From positions 1-64,000 of the forward strand of contig SRZB01000015.1 in the NCBI GenBank assembly GCA_004793585.1: a stretch of DNA of 64,000 bases, in the 5' to 3' direction. Each line of letters opens with the position of its first letter. The stretch's first letter is position 1. The notes beneath the pieces were generated by a model, which was not told where the DNA came from, made no database searches, and saw nothing but the letters and a program-made list of their open reading frames with translations. Source of the stretch: Hominisplanchenecus murintestinalis. GTDB taxonomy: Bacteria; Bacillota; Clostridia; Lachnospirales; Lachnospiraceae. Shown piece after piece: positions 16,177 through 26,870 of this stretch. The position numbers and the translations under genes were made by a program.

Positions 16177-18561
16177 ATGAATGAAAAAGTATTAAAGACA
16201 TTAGAATATGACAAAATCACTGCCCGCCTTGCAGAGCTGGCCGGCTCCCCGCTGGCAAAGGCACACTGTCTGGAGCTGAAGCCCTCATCAGATTTGTATG
16301 AGATTCAGGCTGCCCAGCGCGAGACCAGCGACGCGCTTTCCCGTCTGCTGCGCAAGGGAAGCCTTTCTTTTTCGGGAATTACCGATGTCCGCGGGATTCT
16401 GAAGCGGCTGGAAATCGGGAGTATCCTGGGAACGGACGAGCTTCTGCGCCTCTGTAAGCTGCTGGAAGTATGCGCCCGCGTAAAAGCGTATTCCCGCAGG
16501 GAAACGGAGGAAGAAAGCCGTGATTCTTTAGATGATATTTTCGACGCGCTGCAGCCCCTGACGCCTGTTTCTTCAGAAATCCGCCGCTGTATCGTCTCGG
16601 AAAATGAACTGAGCGACGACGCCAGCCCTGTGCTGTTTAAGCTCCGCCGCTCGATGCGCCATACCAACGACAAGGTACATGCCCAGCTCACTTCTATGGT
16701 GAATGGCTCTGTGCGCACCTATCTCCAGGATGCGGTGATTACTATGCGCAATGGCCGTTACTGTATTCCGGTCAAGGCAGAGCACCGCGGGCAGGTTCCC
16801 GGCATGATTCACGACCAGTCCTCGACCGGTTCTACCCTGTTTGTAGAGCCTATGGCCGTCGTGAAATTGAACAATGAGCTCCGGGAACTGGAGCTGAAAG
16901 AGGAACGGGAAATTGAAGTCATCCTCTCAAACCTGAGCGCGCTGGCTGCTGCGGAAACGGAAGCCCTTAGCGAAGACCTCACATTCCTGACGCAGCTGGA
17001 CATTATTTTTGCAAGAGCACAGCTCTCCCGCTCCTATAACGGAAGCGAGCCTGTGTTTAATACAGAAGGACGCATTCATATTAAAAAAGGACGCCATCCG
17101 CTTTTGGACAAAAAAAGCGTCGTTCCCATTGATATCCGGCTGGGCACAGATTTCCAGCTCCTGATTATCACCGGGCCAAATACCGGAGGAAAGACCGTGT
17201 CCTTAAAGACTGTAGGGCTTTTCACACTGATGGGACAGGCCGGGCTCCATATCCCGGCATTTGACGGCTCTGAGCTCGCTGTGTTTGAAGAAGTATTTGC
17301 CGATATCGGCGATGAACAGAGTATTGAACAGTCCTTAAGTACCTTCTCTTCACATATGAAAACGATTGTATCCATACTGGAACAGGCGTCGGAAAATTCG
17401 CTCGTTCTCTTTGACGAGCTGGGCGCCGGGACAGATCCCACGGAAGGCGCGGCGCTGGCGATTTCCATCCTGTCCAATCTCCACCGAAGGGGCGCACGCA
17501 CGATGGCGACCACACACTACAGCGAACTGAAAGTATTCGCGCTTTCCACGCCCGGCGTAGAGAACGGCTGCTGTGAGTTTGACGTGGAAACACTGCGTCC
17601 TACTTACCGCCTCCTGATTGGCGTCCCCGGAAAGAGCAATGCTTTCGCTATTTCCTCAAAACTGGGGCTTTCAGACGAAATCATTGAAGAAGCAAAGACA
17701 CATCTGAGCGAACAGGATGAAAGCTTCGAGGACTTAATCACCAGTCTGGAAAACAGCAGGGTAACGATTGAGCGGGAGCGGGAAGAAATCGACCGTTACA
17801 AGCAGGAAATCCACTCCCTGAAACAGCGTCTGGAACAAAAACAGGACAAATTGGAAAACAGCCGTGAGGATATCCTGAGGAAAGCCCGGGAAGAAGCCCG
17901 AGCCATCCTGCAGGACGCCAAGGACTACGCAGATACCACCATACGGAATTTTAATAAATTCGGAAAAGAAAATATCTCTGCAAAGGAAATGGAAAAAGAA
18001 CGGGAACGCCTGCGTAAAAAACTCTCCGGCGTAGAAAAGAACCTGACTTTAAAGGCAGAGAAAAAGCCCAAAAAAGAACTATCCGCAAAGGATTTGAAAA
18101 TCGGCGACGGCGTGAAGGTTCTGAGCATGAACCTGAAAGGCACGGTCAGCACCCTGCCCAACAGCAAAGGAAACCTGTACGTACAGATGGGCATTCTGCG
18201 CTCTCAGGTAAATATCAAAGACCTGGAGCTTCTTGACGAGCCCGATATCACAGGACCCGGCGTCTCCAAAAGCGGCGGAGGCAGCGGAAAAATCAAGATG
18301 TCAAAATCTGCTTCCGTAGGCATGGAGCTGAATCTGCTTGGAAAAACCGTAGACGAAGCCATTGCTGAGCTCGATAAATATTTGGACGACGCTTATCTTG
18401 CACATATGCCAAGCGTACGTATCGTTCACGGCAAAGGCACCGGAGCGCTCCGCAAAGGCGTCCACAACTACCTGCGCCGTAATAAGCATGTAAAGAGCTT
18501 CCGCCTGGGCGAATTCGGAGAAGGGGACGCAGGCGTAACAATTGTCGAATTCCGGCAGTGA
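16177..18561 (+). CDS. mutS2: MutS2 family ATPase/endonuclease
   Basis: 794 residues, against about 785 in B. subtilis. Seen: a MutS core and lever region, Walker A GPNTGGKT near residue 330, Walker B with FDELGAGTDPTEG, the THYSELK switch, a long coiled coil (about 510-620), and a C-terminal Smr nuclease domain with LNLLGKTVDEA and VHGKGTGALR. The Smr DLRG-type motif reads NLLG. Family role: ribosome-collision rescue and suppression of recombination rather than mismatch repair. The start follows AAGGTGAAACGAC. The gene lies 104 bases after repeat B. Confidence 0.95.
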   Translation: MNEKVLKTLEYDKITARLAELAGSPLAKAHCLELKPSSDLYEIQAAQRETSDALSRLLRKGSLSFSGITDVRGILKRLEIGSILGTDELLRLCKLLEVCARVKAYSRRETEEESRDSLDDIFDALQPLTPVSSEIRRCIVSENELSDDASPVLFKLRRSMRHTNDKVHAQLTSMVNGSVRTYLQDAVITMRNGRYCIPVKAEHRGQVPGMIHDQSSTGSTLFVEPMAVVKLNNELRELELKEEREIEVILSNLSALAAAETEALSEDLTFLTQLDIIFARAQLSRSYNGSEPVFNTEGRIHIKKGRHPLLDKKSVVPIDIRLGTDFQLLIITGPNTGGKTVSLKTVGLFTLMGQAGLHIPAFDGSELAVFEEVFADIGDEQSIEQSLSTFSSHMKTIVSILEQASENSLVLFDELGAGTDPTEGAALAISILSNLHRRGARTMATTHYSELKVFALSTPGVENGCCEFDVETLRPTYRLLIGVPGKSNAFAISSKLGLSDEIIEEAKTHLSEQDESFEDLITSLENSRVTIEREREEIDRYKQEIHSLKQRLEQKQDKLENSREDILRKAREEARAILQDAKDYADTTIRNFNKFGKENISAKEMEKERERLRKKLSGVEKNLTLKAEKKPKKELSAKDLKIGDGVKVLSMNLKGTVSTLPNSKGNLYVQMGILRSQVNIKDLELLDEPDITGPGVSKSGGGSGKIKMSKSASVGMELNLLGKTVDEAIAELDKYLDDAYLAHMPSVRIVHGKGTGALRKGVHNYLRRNKHVKSFRLGEFGEGDAGVTIVEFRQ

Positions 18562-18664
18562 CGCAGTTACAAACAGAACGGTTTATACTTCCAAAACATT
18601 TCAAGTTACAAAAGCTGAATCGCATAAGATTTTGGGAGTACACCTACCCCATAAGGAGGTTTTT

Positions 18665-19369
18665 ATGGTTACACGGCAGAAAATAATGATTGTAGATGAC
18701 GATAATAACATTGCAGAGCTGATTTCCCTCTATCTCACAAAAGAGTGTTTCGATACGCGCATCGTAAATGACGGCAAGGCTGCGCTCCGCGAATTCGACA
18801 CTTATGCACCAAACCTGATTCTGCTGGATCTGATGCTTCCCGGCATGGACGGTTACCAGGTATGCAGGGAAATCCGGCAACGCTCCTCGGTTCCCATTAT
18901 CATGCTCTCCGCAAAGGGCGAGATTTTCGATAAAGTACTGGGGCTTGAACTGGGCGCGGATGACTATATAATTAAACCCTTTGATTCTAAAGAACTGGTT
19001 GCCCGTGTAAAAGCGGTTCTCCGGCGTTTTCAGCCGGACAAATCTTCCGGGACTCGCGCGGAAGGAAAGATTGTGGAATATCCTGATTTGATTGTCAACC
19101 AGACGAATTATTCCGTACTTTACAGGGACGAAACTATAGATATGCCCCCCAAGGAACTGGAGCTTCTTTATTTCCTGGCTGCTTCGCCGAACCAGGTATT
19201 TACCAGGGAACAGCTCCTCGACCATATCTGGGGGTATGAATACATCGGCGATACCAGGACGGTAGACGTACATATCAAACGCCTGCGTGAAAAGATCAAG
19301 GACAACGAATACTGGTCTCTTTCCACTGTATGGGGAATTGGCTACAAGTTTGAGGTGAAGAACCGATGA
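18665..19369 (+). CDS. OmpR-family response regulator
   Basis: A 234-residue two-component regulator: receiver domain with phospho-acceptor D55 in LLDLMLPGMDGYQ, acidic pocket VDDDNN, conserved Lys in IIKPFDSKELVARV, then an OmpR/PhoB winged helix with RTVDVHIKRLREKI. I start at the ATG at 18665 because ATAAGGAGG lies just upstream; longer in-frame starts reach back into the mutS2 end. Its stop overlaps the kinase start (ATGA), so both are made together. Target genes unknown. Confidence 0.95.
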   Translation: MVTRQKIMIVDDDNNIAELISLYLTKECFDTRIVNDGKAALREFDTYAPNLILLDLMLPGMDGYQVCREIRQRSSVPIIMLSAKGEIFDKVLGLELGADDYIIKPFDSKELVARVKAVLRRFQPDKSSGTRAEGKIVEYPDLIVNQTNYSVLYRDETIDMPPKELELLYFLAASPNQVFTREQLLDHIWGYEYIGDTRTVDVHIKRLREKIKDNEYWSLSTVWGIGYKFEVKNR

Positions 19370-20790
19370 AACGGACGCTCTATCTTAAATTTATCCTTGC
19401 CTATCTGTGCTTTGGCATTCTGGGATTTGTATCCGTGTCAACCCTCATTTCCTCTCTGACGGCAAACCACATGCTGAAATCAAAGACGGAGGCCATATAC
19501 CGCGAAGCGAACTCTATCGCCTCCGGCCGTCTGGCGCAGTCTTACAGAGAGGAAGACTCTTCTCTGCTGGATATCTATACAAACCTGCTGGCTCTTGCCT
19601 CTTATCACTCCACAGAAATCTGGCTGATGAACACAAAAGGGGAAATCCTTTTAGATACCACGAAGGAATACGATCCGGAACATACAGAAACCATCGATGA
19701 CTTTGACACCACACGCCTGGCAGGGAATTATTATCAGAAAGGAAACTTCTTCGGATATTTCGACAAGGATATGCTCAGCGTCGTATCCCCTATCATCAGC
19801 AATTACCGCGCGAGGGGCTACATTGTTATCCATTATCCCCTGGAGGAAATTGCAGGAGAAAAAGATTCTTTCCTGAATATTAACTATATTACCCTGGTCA
19901 TTCTTTTCGTCCTTTCCCTGATTATCCTCCTGGTATTTACCCTCGCCGTGTATTTTCCTCTCCGGAAAATCATTGCCGGGGCAAATGAGTTTGCGGGCGG
20001 GAACTTGAACTATAAAGTTCCGGTGGAAACCAGAGACGAAATGGGATATCTGGCGGCGTCCATGAACTATATGGCAGGCGAAATTAATAAATCAGGAGAA
20101 TACCAGAGAAAATTCATCTCAAATATCTCCCATGATTTCCGCTCTCCCCTGACCTCCATCAAAGGCTATGTAGAAGCCATGCTGGATGGGACGATTCCTC
20201 CGGAAATGCAGGAACGGTATTTAAATATCGTACTCTCTGAGACAGAACGGCTTAACAACCTCACACGCGGGCTTTTGACCCTGAACAATTACGACGACAA
20301 AAAGACTTATCTGGAGATTACGGACTTTGATATCAACACCGTTATCCGGAATACGGCGGCTGCTTTCGAGGGCATCTGCCAGAAAAAGTTTATCCGCATT
20401 GAACTGATTTTTGACGCGCCGTCGCTTATGGTCACTGCCGATATGGGAAAAATACAGCAAGTACTCTACAACCTGATTGACAACGCCATCAAATTCAGCC
20501 ATCCGGAATCTTCGATTTATATAGAAACCACGGAAAAACATGAAAAAGTATTTGTATCTGTCAAAGATACCGGAGAGGGAATCCCAAAGGAAAGTATCAA
20601 AAAAATTTGGGCGCGCTTCTACAAAACAGACCCTTCCCGCGGAAAAGATAAAAAAGGCACCGGGCTTGGACTTTCCATTACAAAAGAGATTATCCAGGCT
20701 CATAATGAAAACATCCAGGTAGTCAGCACTGAGGGCGTAGGTTCCGAATTCACTTTTTCCCTTCCCCGTGCCAAGCATAAAAAGCTATAG
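19366..20790 (+). CDS. Membrane sensor histidine kinase
   Basis: 474 residues: membrane segment about 8-30, an extracytoplasmic sensor (about 31-167), second membrane segment about 172-195, HAMP linker, dimerisation domain with phospho-acceptor H256 in NISHDFRSPLTSIKGY, and an ATPase domain with N box DNAIKF, DTGEGI and GTGLGLSI. All catalytic motifs are intact. It is coupled to the response regulator upstream. The signal is unknown; the sensor has no domain I recognise. Confidence 0.95.
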   Translation: MKRTLYLKFILAYLCFGILGFVSVSTLISSLTANHMLKSKTEAIYREANSIASGRLAQSYREEDSSLLDIYTNLLALASYHSTEIWLMNTKGEILLDTTKEYDPEHTETIDDFDTTRLAGNYYQKGNFFGYFDKDMLSVVSPIISNYRARGYIVIHYPLEEIAGEKDSFLNINYITLVILFVLSLIILLVFTLAVYFPLRKIIAGANEFAGGNLNYKVPVETRDEMGYLAASMNYMAGEINKSGEYQRKFISNISHDFRSPLTSIKGYVEAMLDGTIPPEMQERYLNIVLSETERLNNLTRGLLTLNNYDDKKTYLEITDFDINTVIRNTAAAFEGICQKKFIRIELIFDAPSLMVTADMGKIQQVLYNLIDNAIKFSHPESSIYIETTEKHEKVFVSVKDTGEGIPKESIKKIWARFYKTDPSRGKDKKGTGLGLSITKEIIQAHNENIQVVSTEGVGSEFTFSLPRAKHKKL

Positions 20791-20803
20791 GTTTCCTTTC
20801 ACA

Positions 20804-20839
20804 ACAGCAGGGAGAGACATATCCGCCTCTCCCTGCTGT
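20804..20839. terminator. Hairpin between convergent kinase and GH2 genes
   Basis: A 13-bp perfect stem (20804-20816 with 20827-20839), ACAGCAGGGAGAG and its complement, in the 94-bp gap between two convergent genes. It probably serves both; T runs are weak on either side. Confidence 0.65.
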
Positions 20840-20884
20840 ATTTCATCCTTCCAATGTCTATTCACCAGGCATTGGATTCTTTTT

Positions 20885-23800
20885 TTATTTCACTTTTACG
20901 GTCTTTTTCTGGCCTTTTCCTTTGAAGATTTTCACGTATGCTTTTTTCTTGCTCTTCGGCACTTTGATAACTGCTTTCGCTGCAATATTCTTCAGTGCTT
21001 TACTGCCTACTTTCTTCAGGGCTGTGCCTTTTACCTGAATGGACTTCAGCTTCTTATCACCGTAGAACGCTTTCTTTCCAATCGATGTAACATTCTTTCC
21101 GATAACTGCTTTTTTCAGACTCGGAAGCGACTGGAACGCTCCGTTTGCAATCGAAGTTACCTGGCAGACCACGCCATTAATCTTTACGGTATCCGCTATC
21201 TGAACAGTTTTGATTCCTGGCTTGGTAACACCATAGGCGGCCGCCAGCTTCTTTCCTGCATCTGTCACGCGGTAAGCCACGCCTCCTACGTCCTCAGTAT
21301 CTCCATTTTTCAAAGATGGAGCCACGCTTACGTTTCCTGAATTCTTCAGGCGCTCCAGCTCTGCTTTTGCCTTGGCTGCTTCCTCCAGCGCTTTCTGCCG
21401 TGCTGCTTCTGCCTGCCTCTTCAATGCCTCCTGCTGTTCCTTTGCTTTCTGCTCTGCCAGCAGTTTCTTCAAAAGCTCCTGGTATTCTTCTGGTCCCGGA
21501 ACCTTCAGTGCACTCACTGCTTTCGTCAGGCTTTCCACCGCTGCGTCCAGCTGCTCTTTCGACGCATTTTCATCTGCATACATTTTCTCCGCTTCTGCAA
21601 TTGCTGCCGTCAGGGCTTCGTAGGTTTCCACTGTATAACCCGCCTTATCCAGTGCTTTTGCCGTATCAAGAGCCGCTTTCAGGCGTGTTCGGCTGGCTGC
21701 GCTGGAGTCCTTTACTGTGACAACTGCTGAAACTGAACTAATCTGTACCTCCTGGCCTTCCGTGTCTCTTGCCGTAAGTCCCGTCAAAGCCAGCCGGTAA
21801 TTTCCAGCAGCCGCGTTTTCCTTTACCCGGACAGACAGCTCTGCAAACTCTTTTAAATCTGCCGTACTTCCATCTGCCGCCGTCCAGACATATACCGTCT
21901 TTCCGTCTGCCTGCTCTGTTTTGAGCGTACCTGCTGTACTGTCTTTTAAAATAATTTCCGGGCTTTCAAACACATCTGCCTTATAATCCAGCGAGAACCT
22001 GATTTCTTTTACTGTCTGGTCTTCTGGAAGATTCATTAACTGCATCGCTGAAGTAAAAACTTCTCCCTGGGATGTCTCACCCCGGGTAAGTTTCAGCTGT
22101 GCCCCTGTCTTTTCTGTACTTAATTTCACAGATGCTTCTGTGATTTCCATATTTCCATTAGCCGTATACGGCGTTGCATTTTCCAGATATACCCTGACTT
22201 TGCTCGTATACACTGGCTGGAACTGCATCCTGACTGCCGTATCTGTCTGAATACCTATCTGATCATATACAGGCGCCCAGTCTGCGCCGTCAAAATACTG
22301 TGCTTCCAGGACAGACGGAACTGCCTTCCCTCTGTTTTCTGTAAAGTTCAAGGTAATTTGGTTCAAAAGCTGCGCCTCATCCCAGGAAAATTCCACATAT
22401 TCGGAACGTCTGGAAGCACTATTTGCCGGAAGCAGCACGGATGCCCCTCTGCTATATGCATTCGTCCAGCTGCTAGCCTCATCCCCATCCACCATATTTT
22501 CCGGATAGTTCTCGGCAGCCCCGGTAAAAGAAGCCGTAGCCTGTGCTTTGCCTGTAGCAAGCTCTACATCCATCTGTGCCTGAGCATCTTCCGTTACGGC
22601 TGCAGATGCCGTCAGCGCACATCCCTGAATCGTTCCGGAAGCTCTTCCCTCTGTCAAAGCGCTCCAGGAAACTTCCCGCATGACGCTGTACTCTCCGGCG
22701 CTGCTACTGTAATTTACCCGCACTGCCGACGGAAGCACCGGCTCCATTCCTGCCGGGACTGTAATTTCCACAGGTTCCACAGAAGTTTCGGTCCCCGTCA
22801 CTGTAAGCGCAGCCGGAACATTCCCGGTCCCGTCTGCCGTCACTTTAATTGCTACCTGCACTGGCTTTAAATCCTTTGCGGAAATCGTCAGGACAGCATC
22901 GCCCGCCTCTTTCCCGGATTTCAGAATTACCAGCACCTTTCCATTGTAAGCGGTGCGCTCTGAATAACTGCTGCTGTCTGTATTTCCGTATTTATAAAGC
23001 TCTGTACTCTCCTGCTGGCCGTTATCTACACCAACGATAGAAGCCGGACCTGTCACATTGAACTTCACCAAATCTCCGGCATCCGGCACCATATTTCCAT
23101 CTTCATCCACGACCGTACATTCTACGTAAGACAGACTGCTGCCGTCAGCGGCCAGCACGGTCTTGTCTGCTTCTGCCTGTATGGTATACGGAACCCCGGA
23201 TGTGCTCACGCTGTCTGTGGCAGCTACGCTTCCGTCCTGGTTATAAGCCTTTACTTCCAGTGTTCCTGGCTCATACGGTACACTCCATGTCAAATGCAGC
23301 TTACCAGAATTCAGCTCGCCCTCATCCAGAACTGCTCCCCGGCTTGTATAACCGCCCGGATTGCTGTTGTCTCCCCAGGTCTTATCATCCTGAGTCTTTT
23401 CCGAAGTCTCATAATATTTCTTTCCGTATGCTGTCTCTTTTTCATCAAAGCTCTTCTTCCCCAGAGATTCTCCGTTCAGGAACAGCTCTGCGGACTGGAG
23501 GTTCGTATTTACCCATACTTCTACTTCCTCTCCCTCATGCCACTGATCCCAGTTCGTCGGAAGCAGATGCACCATCGGCTCGCTTACCCACTGGCTTCTA
23601 TAGAGATAGAATGAATCTTTCGGGAATCCCGCGGTATCAATCGTACCAAAAGAGGACACGCCTACCGGATAAACGCTGTATGGCGTCGGCTCTCCCAGAT
23701 AGTCAAATCCGCTCCAGATAAACTGACCTACAAAGCTCTTTCTGTCACGGTCCTTTTTCAGTCCGTATTCATTCGACATCGTCCAGGAAGCGAAGTCATT

Positions 23801-26503
23801 GTCATAGTTGGAACCGCCCCGGCGCCCCGGTGTTTGGTTGATTCCTGTGTTGGCAAACTGCGGGTCCAGGTATACCCCTCTTGAGGATGTCTGGGAAGAA
23901 GACTCCGACTCAAAGAAAAATGTCTTTGTGCCCCTTTCCAGAAGCCCCTCGCCGATAGAGAAACGGCTTATCAGCCCATCTACCGACCCTGCCGTATTGT
24001 AATTCAGTCCATACCCGTCCAGTACCTGGTTTACCAGCCCCCAGGTACTCGAAACGCCTGGGACACTTCTTTCCTGGTCGCCGCCCATCAGCACATAACG
24101 GCTATCATCAAGAGCCTTTATATCCTGCATCAGACGCACGGCTTCCGTATATTCATTCATGCTCCCAGGGGTCACACCCAGGAGATCATACTTCGATACA
24201 TCATACCACGAAGGCTTATTGCCCACGCCCCTGACTTCATTTCCGATAGACCATGCAATAATAGAAGGCTCATTCTTATCGCGCTTTACCATCTCCTGGA
24301 TAACCCAGTCGCTCCAGGTAAGCTTCGCCCCGTCGTAATTGACTGCCGGAGCAGGAAGCTCTGTATAACCGTTCGGCATCAGCCCTTTCCAGTCTGACGG
24401 AACATCCTGGAAGAAAAAGTTTCCGAAATCATATGTCGCCTTTGTCTTTCCCCAGCCATCATACGCCTCTTCTACCACCAAAATACCTTTTCTCCTGCAG
24501 ACCTCTATCACCTGCTTAGACGGCGGACAATGTGAGGTACGGTATGCATTCACGCCCATGTCCATCAGCTTCTCAAATTGCCGCTCGTAAGCGTCCGTAT
24601 AACTTGCCGCGCCCAGTGCGCCGGAATCATGATGAAGGTCTACGCCATTTATTTTTGTGTACTTTCCATTTACATACAGACCGCCGCTGGCAGGATCACT
24701 GGTTGTCTCTGCTATCTCCGCCCAGCGGAAACCATATTCCGTCTCTTCGGAATCAATCAGCTGATAGCCGTCTGCGCTTCCGTTCACCTCGCCATACAAA
24801 TCTGTCTTTACCGTATACAGATACGGATTCCCCAGATTCCACGGATACCAGAGGTTCACGTTTCTAATTTCTACCGCATTGTTTCCTGACAATGACAGGG
24901 TAAATGCTGTATTTGGATTGATTGCTGTATTTTCTGTTCTCTTTTTCGTTACCTCATTTCCCTCAGCATCGTACACGGTGACTTCCATATACACATTCGA
25001 ATTGCTCGCCTTGGAATAGCCTTCCGCCGTCACTTCCAAATATGCCTTTTTCCCGTCTGTATAGTCATCCTCCAGCGTCGGCGCGCTCAGGGTAATGCCG
25101 TTCCGGTTAAAGTGTGCCAGATTGTCAATGACCAGATGTACCGGGCGGGTGATACCGCTTCCTGTATACCAGCGGCCGGACGGAGACATATTCTGCACCT
25201 TAACTACCAGCACATTCTCCTGCCCATACTTCACATCATCTGTGATATCCAGGGCAAAGCCCGTGTAGCCGCTCGGATAGCTTCCCATATTCTGCCCGTT
25301 TAGATAAACCACACTATTCTGGTATACTCCCTCAAAGTCAATGGAAATCCTTCGGTTTCCGCTCATGGAAGCCGGAACCGTAAACTTTTTGCGGTAATAT
25401 CCCAGACCGCCCTGCAGGTATGCCTGGGCGTCTACAGACTTTGAGGTCTTCTCGCCCTCTATACTAAAATCATGAGGAACGTCTACCGTCCTCCATGCAA
25501 AGTCATCAAAATCTTCGGCGATAATTTCTGCCGTCGTGTATTCCCCGGCGTCCTTTACGCCATTCGCCGCAAAACCGCCGTCTGCTGCTTCCGGTGTCCT
25601 CGTTGCCAGCCAGAACTGCCAGTTTTCATCAAAATCCACAGCGCCCAGCGCATCCGCCGCCACATTCTGCACCAGACTTGAGGCATCCACCACCTGAACC
25701 TTCAATACTGCCGGATAAGATATCCCGGCTACGGATACTGTTCCGTTTACCGTAAAAGTTCCTATTGCCGCAGTGCTCACTGCAGACAGCTCCGCACTGT
25801 CCCAGGTCACGTCAAACTGCTCGCTTTTTCCGCTCGTATAGATTACAAGAGCTTTGGCAGGCGCTGTAAATGTTCCTCCCACCGTTACCTTCTGGCTGAT
25901 TTCCTGTACTCTGCTGACTACTTTAGGCGCTTCTGACACCTGACGGTAGAGCTTTACATTATCCATGTCAAGATACTGCCCCGTCACTGTACTGGAAATC
26001 TCAATATCACAGTTTCCGTCTTCTCCAACCGTAAACGTATCTGTCATGTAAGTATTCCAAACATTCCATTGTGTCGGAGTCACAGCGACAGATGCTCCTC
26101 CCGCTGTTAAAGTCGTTGTATGCGTACCTGGGTCATTTCCTCCCGTAGCATCAATAGATGCTTTATACGTACCAGGAACCAGTCCGGTTACCGTCTGTGA
26201 ACATGTGTATGTCTTTGTTACCGACGTATTTTTCTTACTGCACACTTCATACATTTTCGTAGTGTTATTCGTCATAGCGGCGCTGGTAAACAATTTCCAA
26301 TAGTAATCCAGATTCGATATTTCTCCTGTAAATGTCCATACCGTCTCCCCGGACTCAAAATCACCGTTCGGAACTTCCACCTCCACAAACTCATCTTCCT
26401 CTGCCGCAAAACTCCTTATCCCTCCGCTGCCAAATGCCGTAGTAAAGACCATTGCAGATGCCAGCACGAAAGATAAAACCCGCTTCCTGTGTTGTTTTTC
26501 CAT
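20885..26503 (-). CDS. Secreted multidomain GH2 glycoside hydrolase (beta-galactosidase-like)
   Basis: 1872 residues. N-terminal signal peptide (to about 34); a carbohydrate-binding-like sandwich (about 40-190); a Big_4-type Ig domain; GH2 sugar-binding, Ig and TIM-barrel domains (about 330-940), with candidate acid/base E756 in SIGNEV and nucleophile E865 or E867 in FFFESES; DUF4982 and Ig-like domains; a second Big_4-like domain; a discoidin-type CBM (about 1370-1500); a cohesin-like domain; a FIVAR helix bundle; an Ala/Glu/Lys-rich coiled coil; and a BspA-type leucine-rich end finishing in KKTVKVK. No LPXTG sorting motif. It probably acts on host or dietary glycans at the cell surface; the sugar is not assigned. 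Confidence 0.92.
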   Translation of the reverse strand: MEKQHRKRVLSFVLASAMVFTTAFGSGGIRSFAAEEDEFVEVEVPNGDFESGETVWTFTGEISNLDYYWKLFTSAAMTNNTTKMYEVCSKKNTSVTKTYTCSQTVTGLVPGTYKASIDATGGNDPGTHTTTLTAGGASVAVTPTQWNVWNTYMTDTFTVGEDGNCDIEISSTVTGQYLDMDNVKLYRQVSEAPKVVSRVQEISQKVTVGGTFTAPAKALVIYTSGKSEQFDVTWDSAELSAVSTAAIGTFTVNGTVSVAGISYPAVLKVQVVDASSLVQNVAADALGAVDFDENWQFWLATRTPEAADGGFAANGVKDAGEYTTAEIIAEDFDDFAWRTVDVPHDFSIEGEKTSKSVDAQAYLQGGLGYYRKKFTVPASMSGNRRISIDFEGVYQNSVVYLNGQNMGSYPSGYTGFALDITDDVKYGQENVLVVKVQNMSPSGRWYTGSGITRPVHLVIDNLAHFNRNGITLSAPTLEDDYTDGKKAYLEVTAEGYSKASNSNVYMEVTVYDAEGNEVTKKRTENTAINPNTAFTLSLSGNNAVEIRNVNLWYPWNLGNPYLYTVKTDLYGEVNGSADGYQLIDSEETEYGFRWAEIAETTSDPASGGLYVNGKYTKINGVDLHHDSGALGAASYTDAYERQFEKLMDMGVNAYRTSHCPPSKQVIEVCRRKGILVVEEAYDGWGKTKATYDFGNFFFQDVPSDWKGLMPNGYTELPAPAVNYDGAKLTWSDWVIQEMVKRDKNEPSIIAWSIGNEVRGVGNKPSWYDVSKYDLLGVTPGSMNEYTEAVRLMQDIKALDDSRYVLMGGDQERSVPGVSSTWGLVNQVLDGYGLNYNTAGSVDGLISRFSIGEGLLERGTKTFFFESESSSQTSSRGVYLDPQFANTGINQTPGRRGGSNYDNDFASWTMSNEYGLKKDRDRKSFVGQFIWSGFDYLGEPTPYSVYPVGVSSFGTIDTAGFPKDSFYLYRSQWVSEPMVHLLPTNWDQWHEGEEVEVWVNTNLQSAELFLNGESLGKKSFDEKETAYGKKYYETSEKTQDDKTWGDNSNPGGYTSRGAVLDEGELNSGKLHLTWSVPYEPGTLEVKAYNQDGSVAATDSVSTSGVPYTIQAEADKTVLAADGSSLSYVECTVVDEDGNMVPDAGDLVKFNVTGPASIVGVDNGQQESTELYKYGNTDSSSYSERTAYNGKVLVILKSGKEAGDAVLTISAKDLKPVQVAIKVTADGTGNVPAALTVTGTETSVEPVEITVPAGMEPVLPSAVRVNYSSSAGEYSVMREVSWSALTEGRASGTIQGCALTASAAVTEDAQAQMDVELATGKAQATASFTGAAENYPENMVDGDEASSWTNAYSRGASVLLPANSASRRSEYVEFSWDEAQLLNQITLNFTENRGKAVPSVLEAQYFDGADWAPVYDQIGIQTDTAVRMQFQPVYTSKVRVYLENATPYTANGNMEITEASVKLSTEKTGAQLKLTRGETSQGEVFTSAMQLMNLPEDQTVKEIRFSLDYKADVFESPEIILKDSTAGTLKTEQADGKTVYVWTAADGSTADLKEFAELSVRVKENAAAGNYRLALTGLTARDTEGQEVQISSVSAVVTVKDSSAASRTRLKAALDTAKALDKAGYTVETYEALTAAIAEAEKMYADENASKEQLDAAVESLTKAVSALKVPGPEEYQELLKKLLAEQKAKEQQEALKRQAEAARQKALEEAAKAKAELERLKNSGNVSVAPSLKNGDTEDVGGVAYRVTDAGKKLAAAYGVTKPGIKTVQIADTVKINGVVCQVTSIANGAFQSLPSLKKAVIGKNVTSIGKKAFYGDKKLKSIQVKGTALKKVGSKALKNIAAKAVIKVPKSKKKAYVKIFKGKGQKKTVKVK

Positions 26504-26598
26504 ATGTCTTCCTTCCTTTCTTTGTGCATAATGTATACTTTGCCAGCTTAGCAGCTACTATTTTACTACTTATTTGTTTAAAATGAAACCCTTTTCGT

Positions 26599-26802
26599 TT
26601 ATTTTTCCAGTTCCGGCAGACCTGCCACCGATGTAAGCAGCGATAACACACCCGCCAGCACCGCCGCCGACACTGTATATCGCCAGTCAACCTGCCCCAT
26701 AACCGCCGCAGTGCCGATTCCTGCCGCTGCTGCCTGCGCTATGGTCTTTACTGCTCTTATGCCTGCCGCCTTTATCCATTTTTCAAATTCCTGATTTCTC
26801 AT
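26599..26802 (-). CDS. Phage-type holin, r1t-like
   Basis: 67 residues with two hydrophobic stretches (about 17-33 and 42-60) separated by GQVDWRY, and a charged N-terminus (MRNQEFEKWIKAAGIRA). Size and layout fit r1t-type holins, which form membrane holes that release an endolysin. It is the last gene of the tail cluster in transcription order, with AAAGGAGA before the ATG. The amidase gene lies 12.5 kb away rather than next to it, which is unusual. Confidence 0.75.
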   Translation of the reverse strand: MRNQEFEKWIKAAGIRAVKTIAQAAAAGIGTAAVMGQVDWRYTVSAAVLAGVLSLLTSVAGLPELEK

Positions 26803-26870
26803 ATTGTCTCCTTTTATTTCCAGCTATCACTCCAAAATTTTCTTATGTTTTTCATCAACATCCCATTTCC

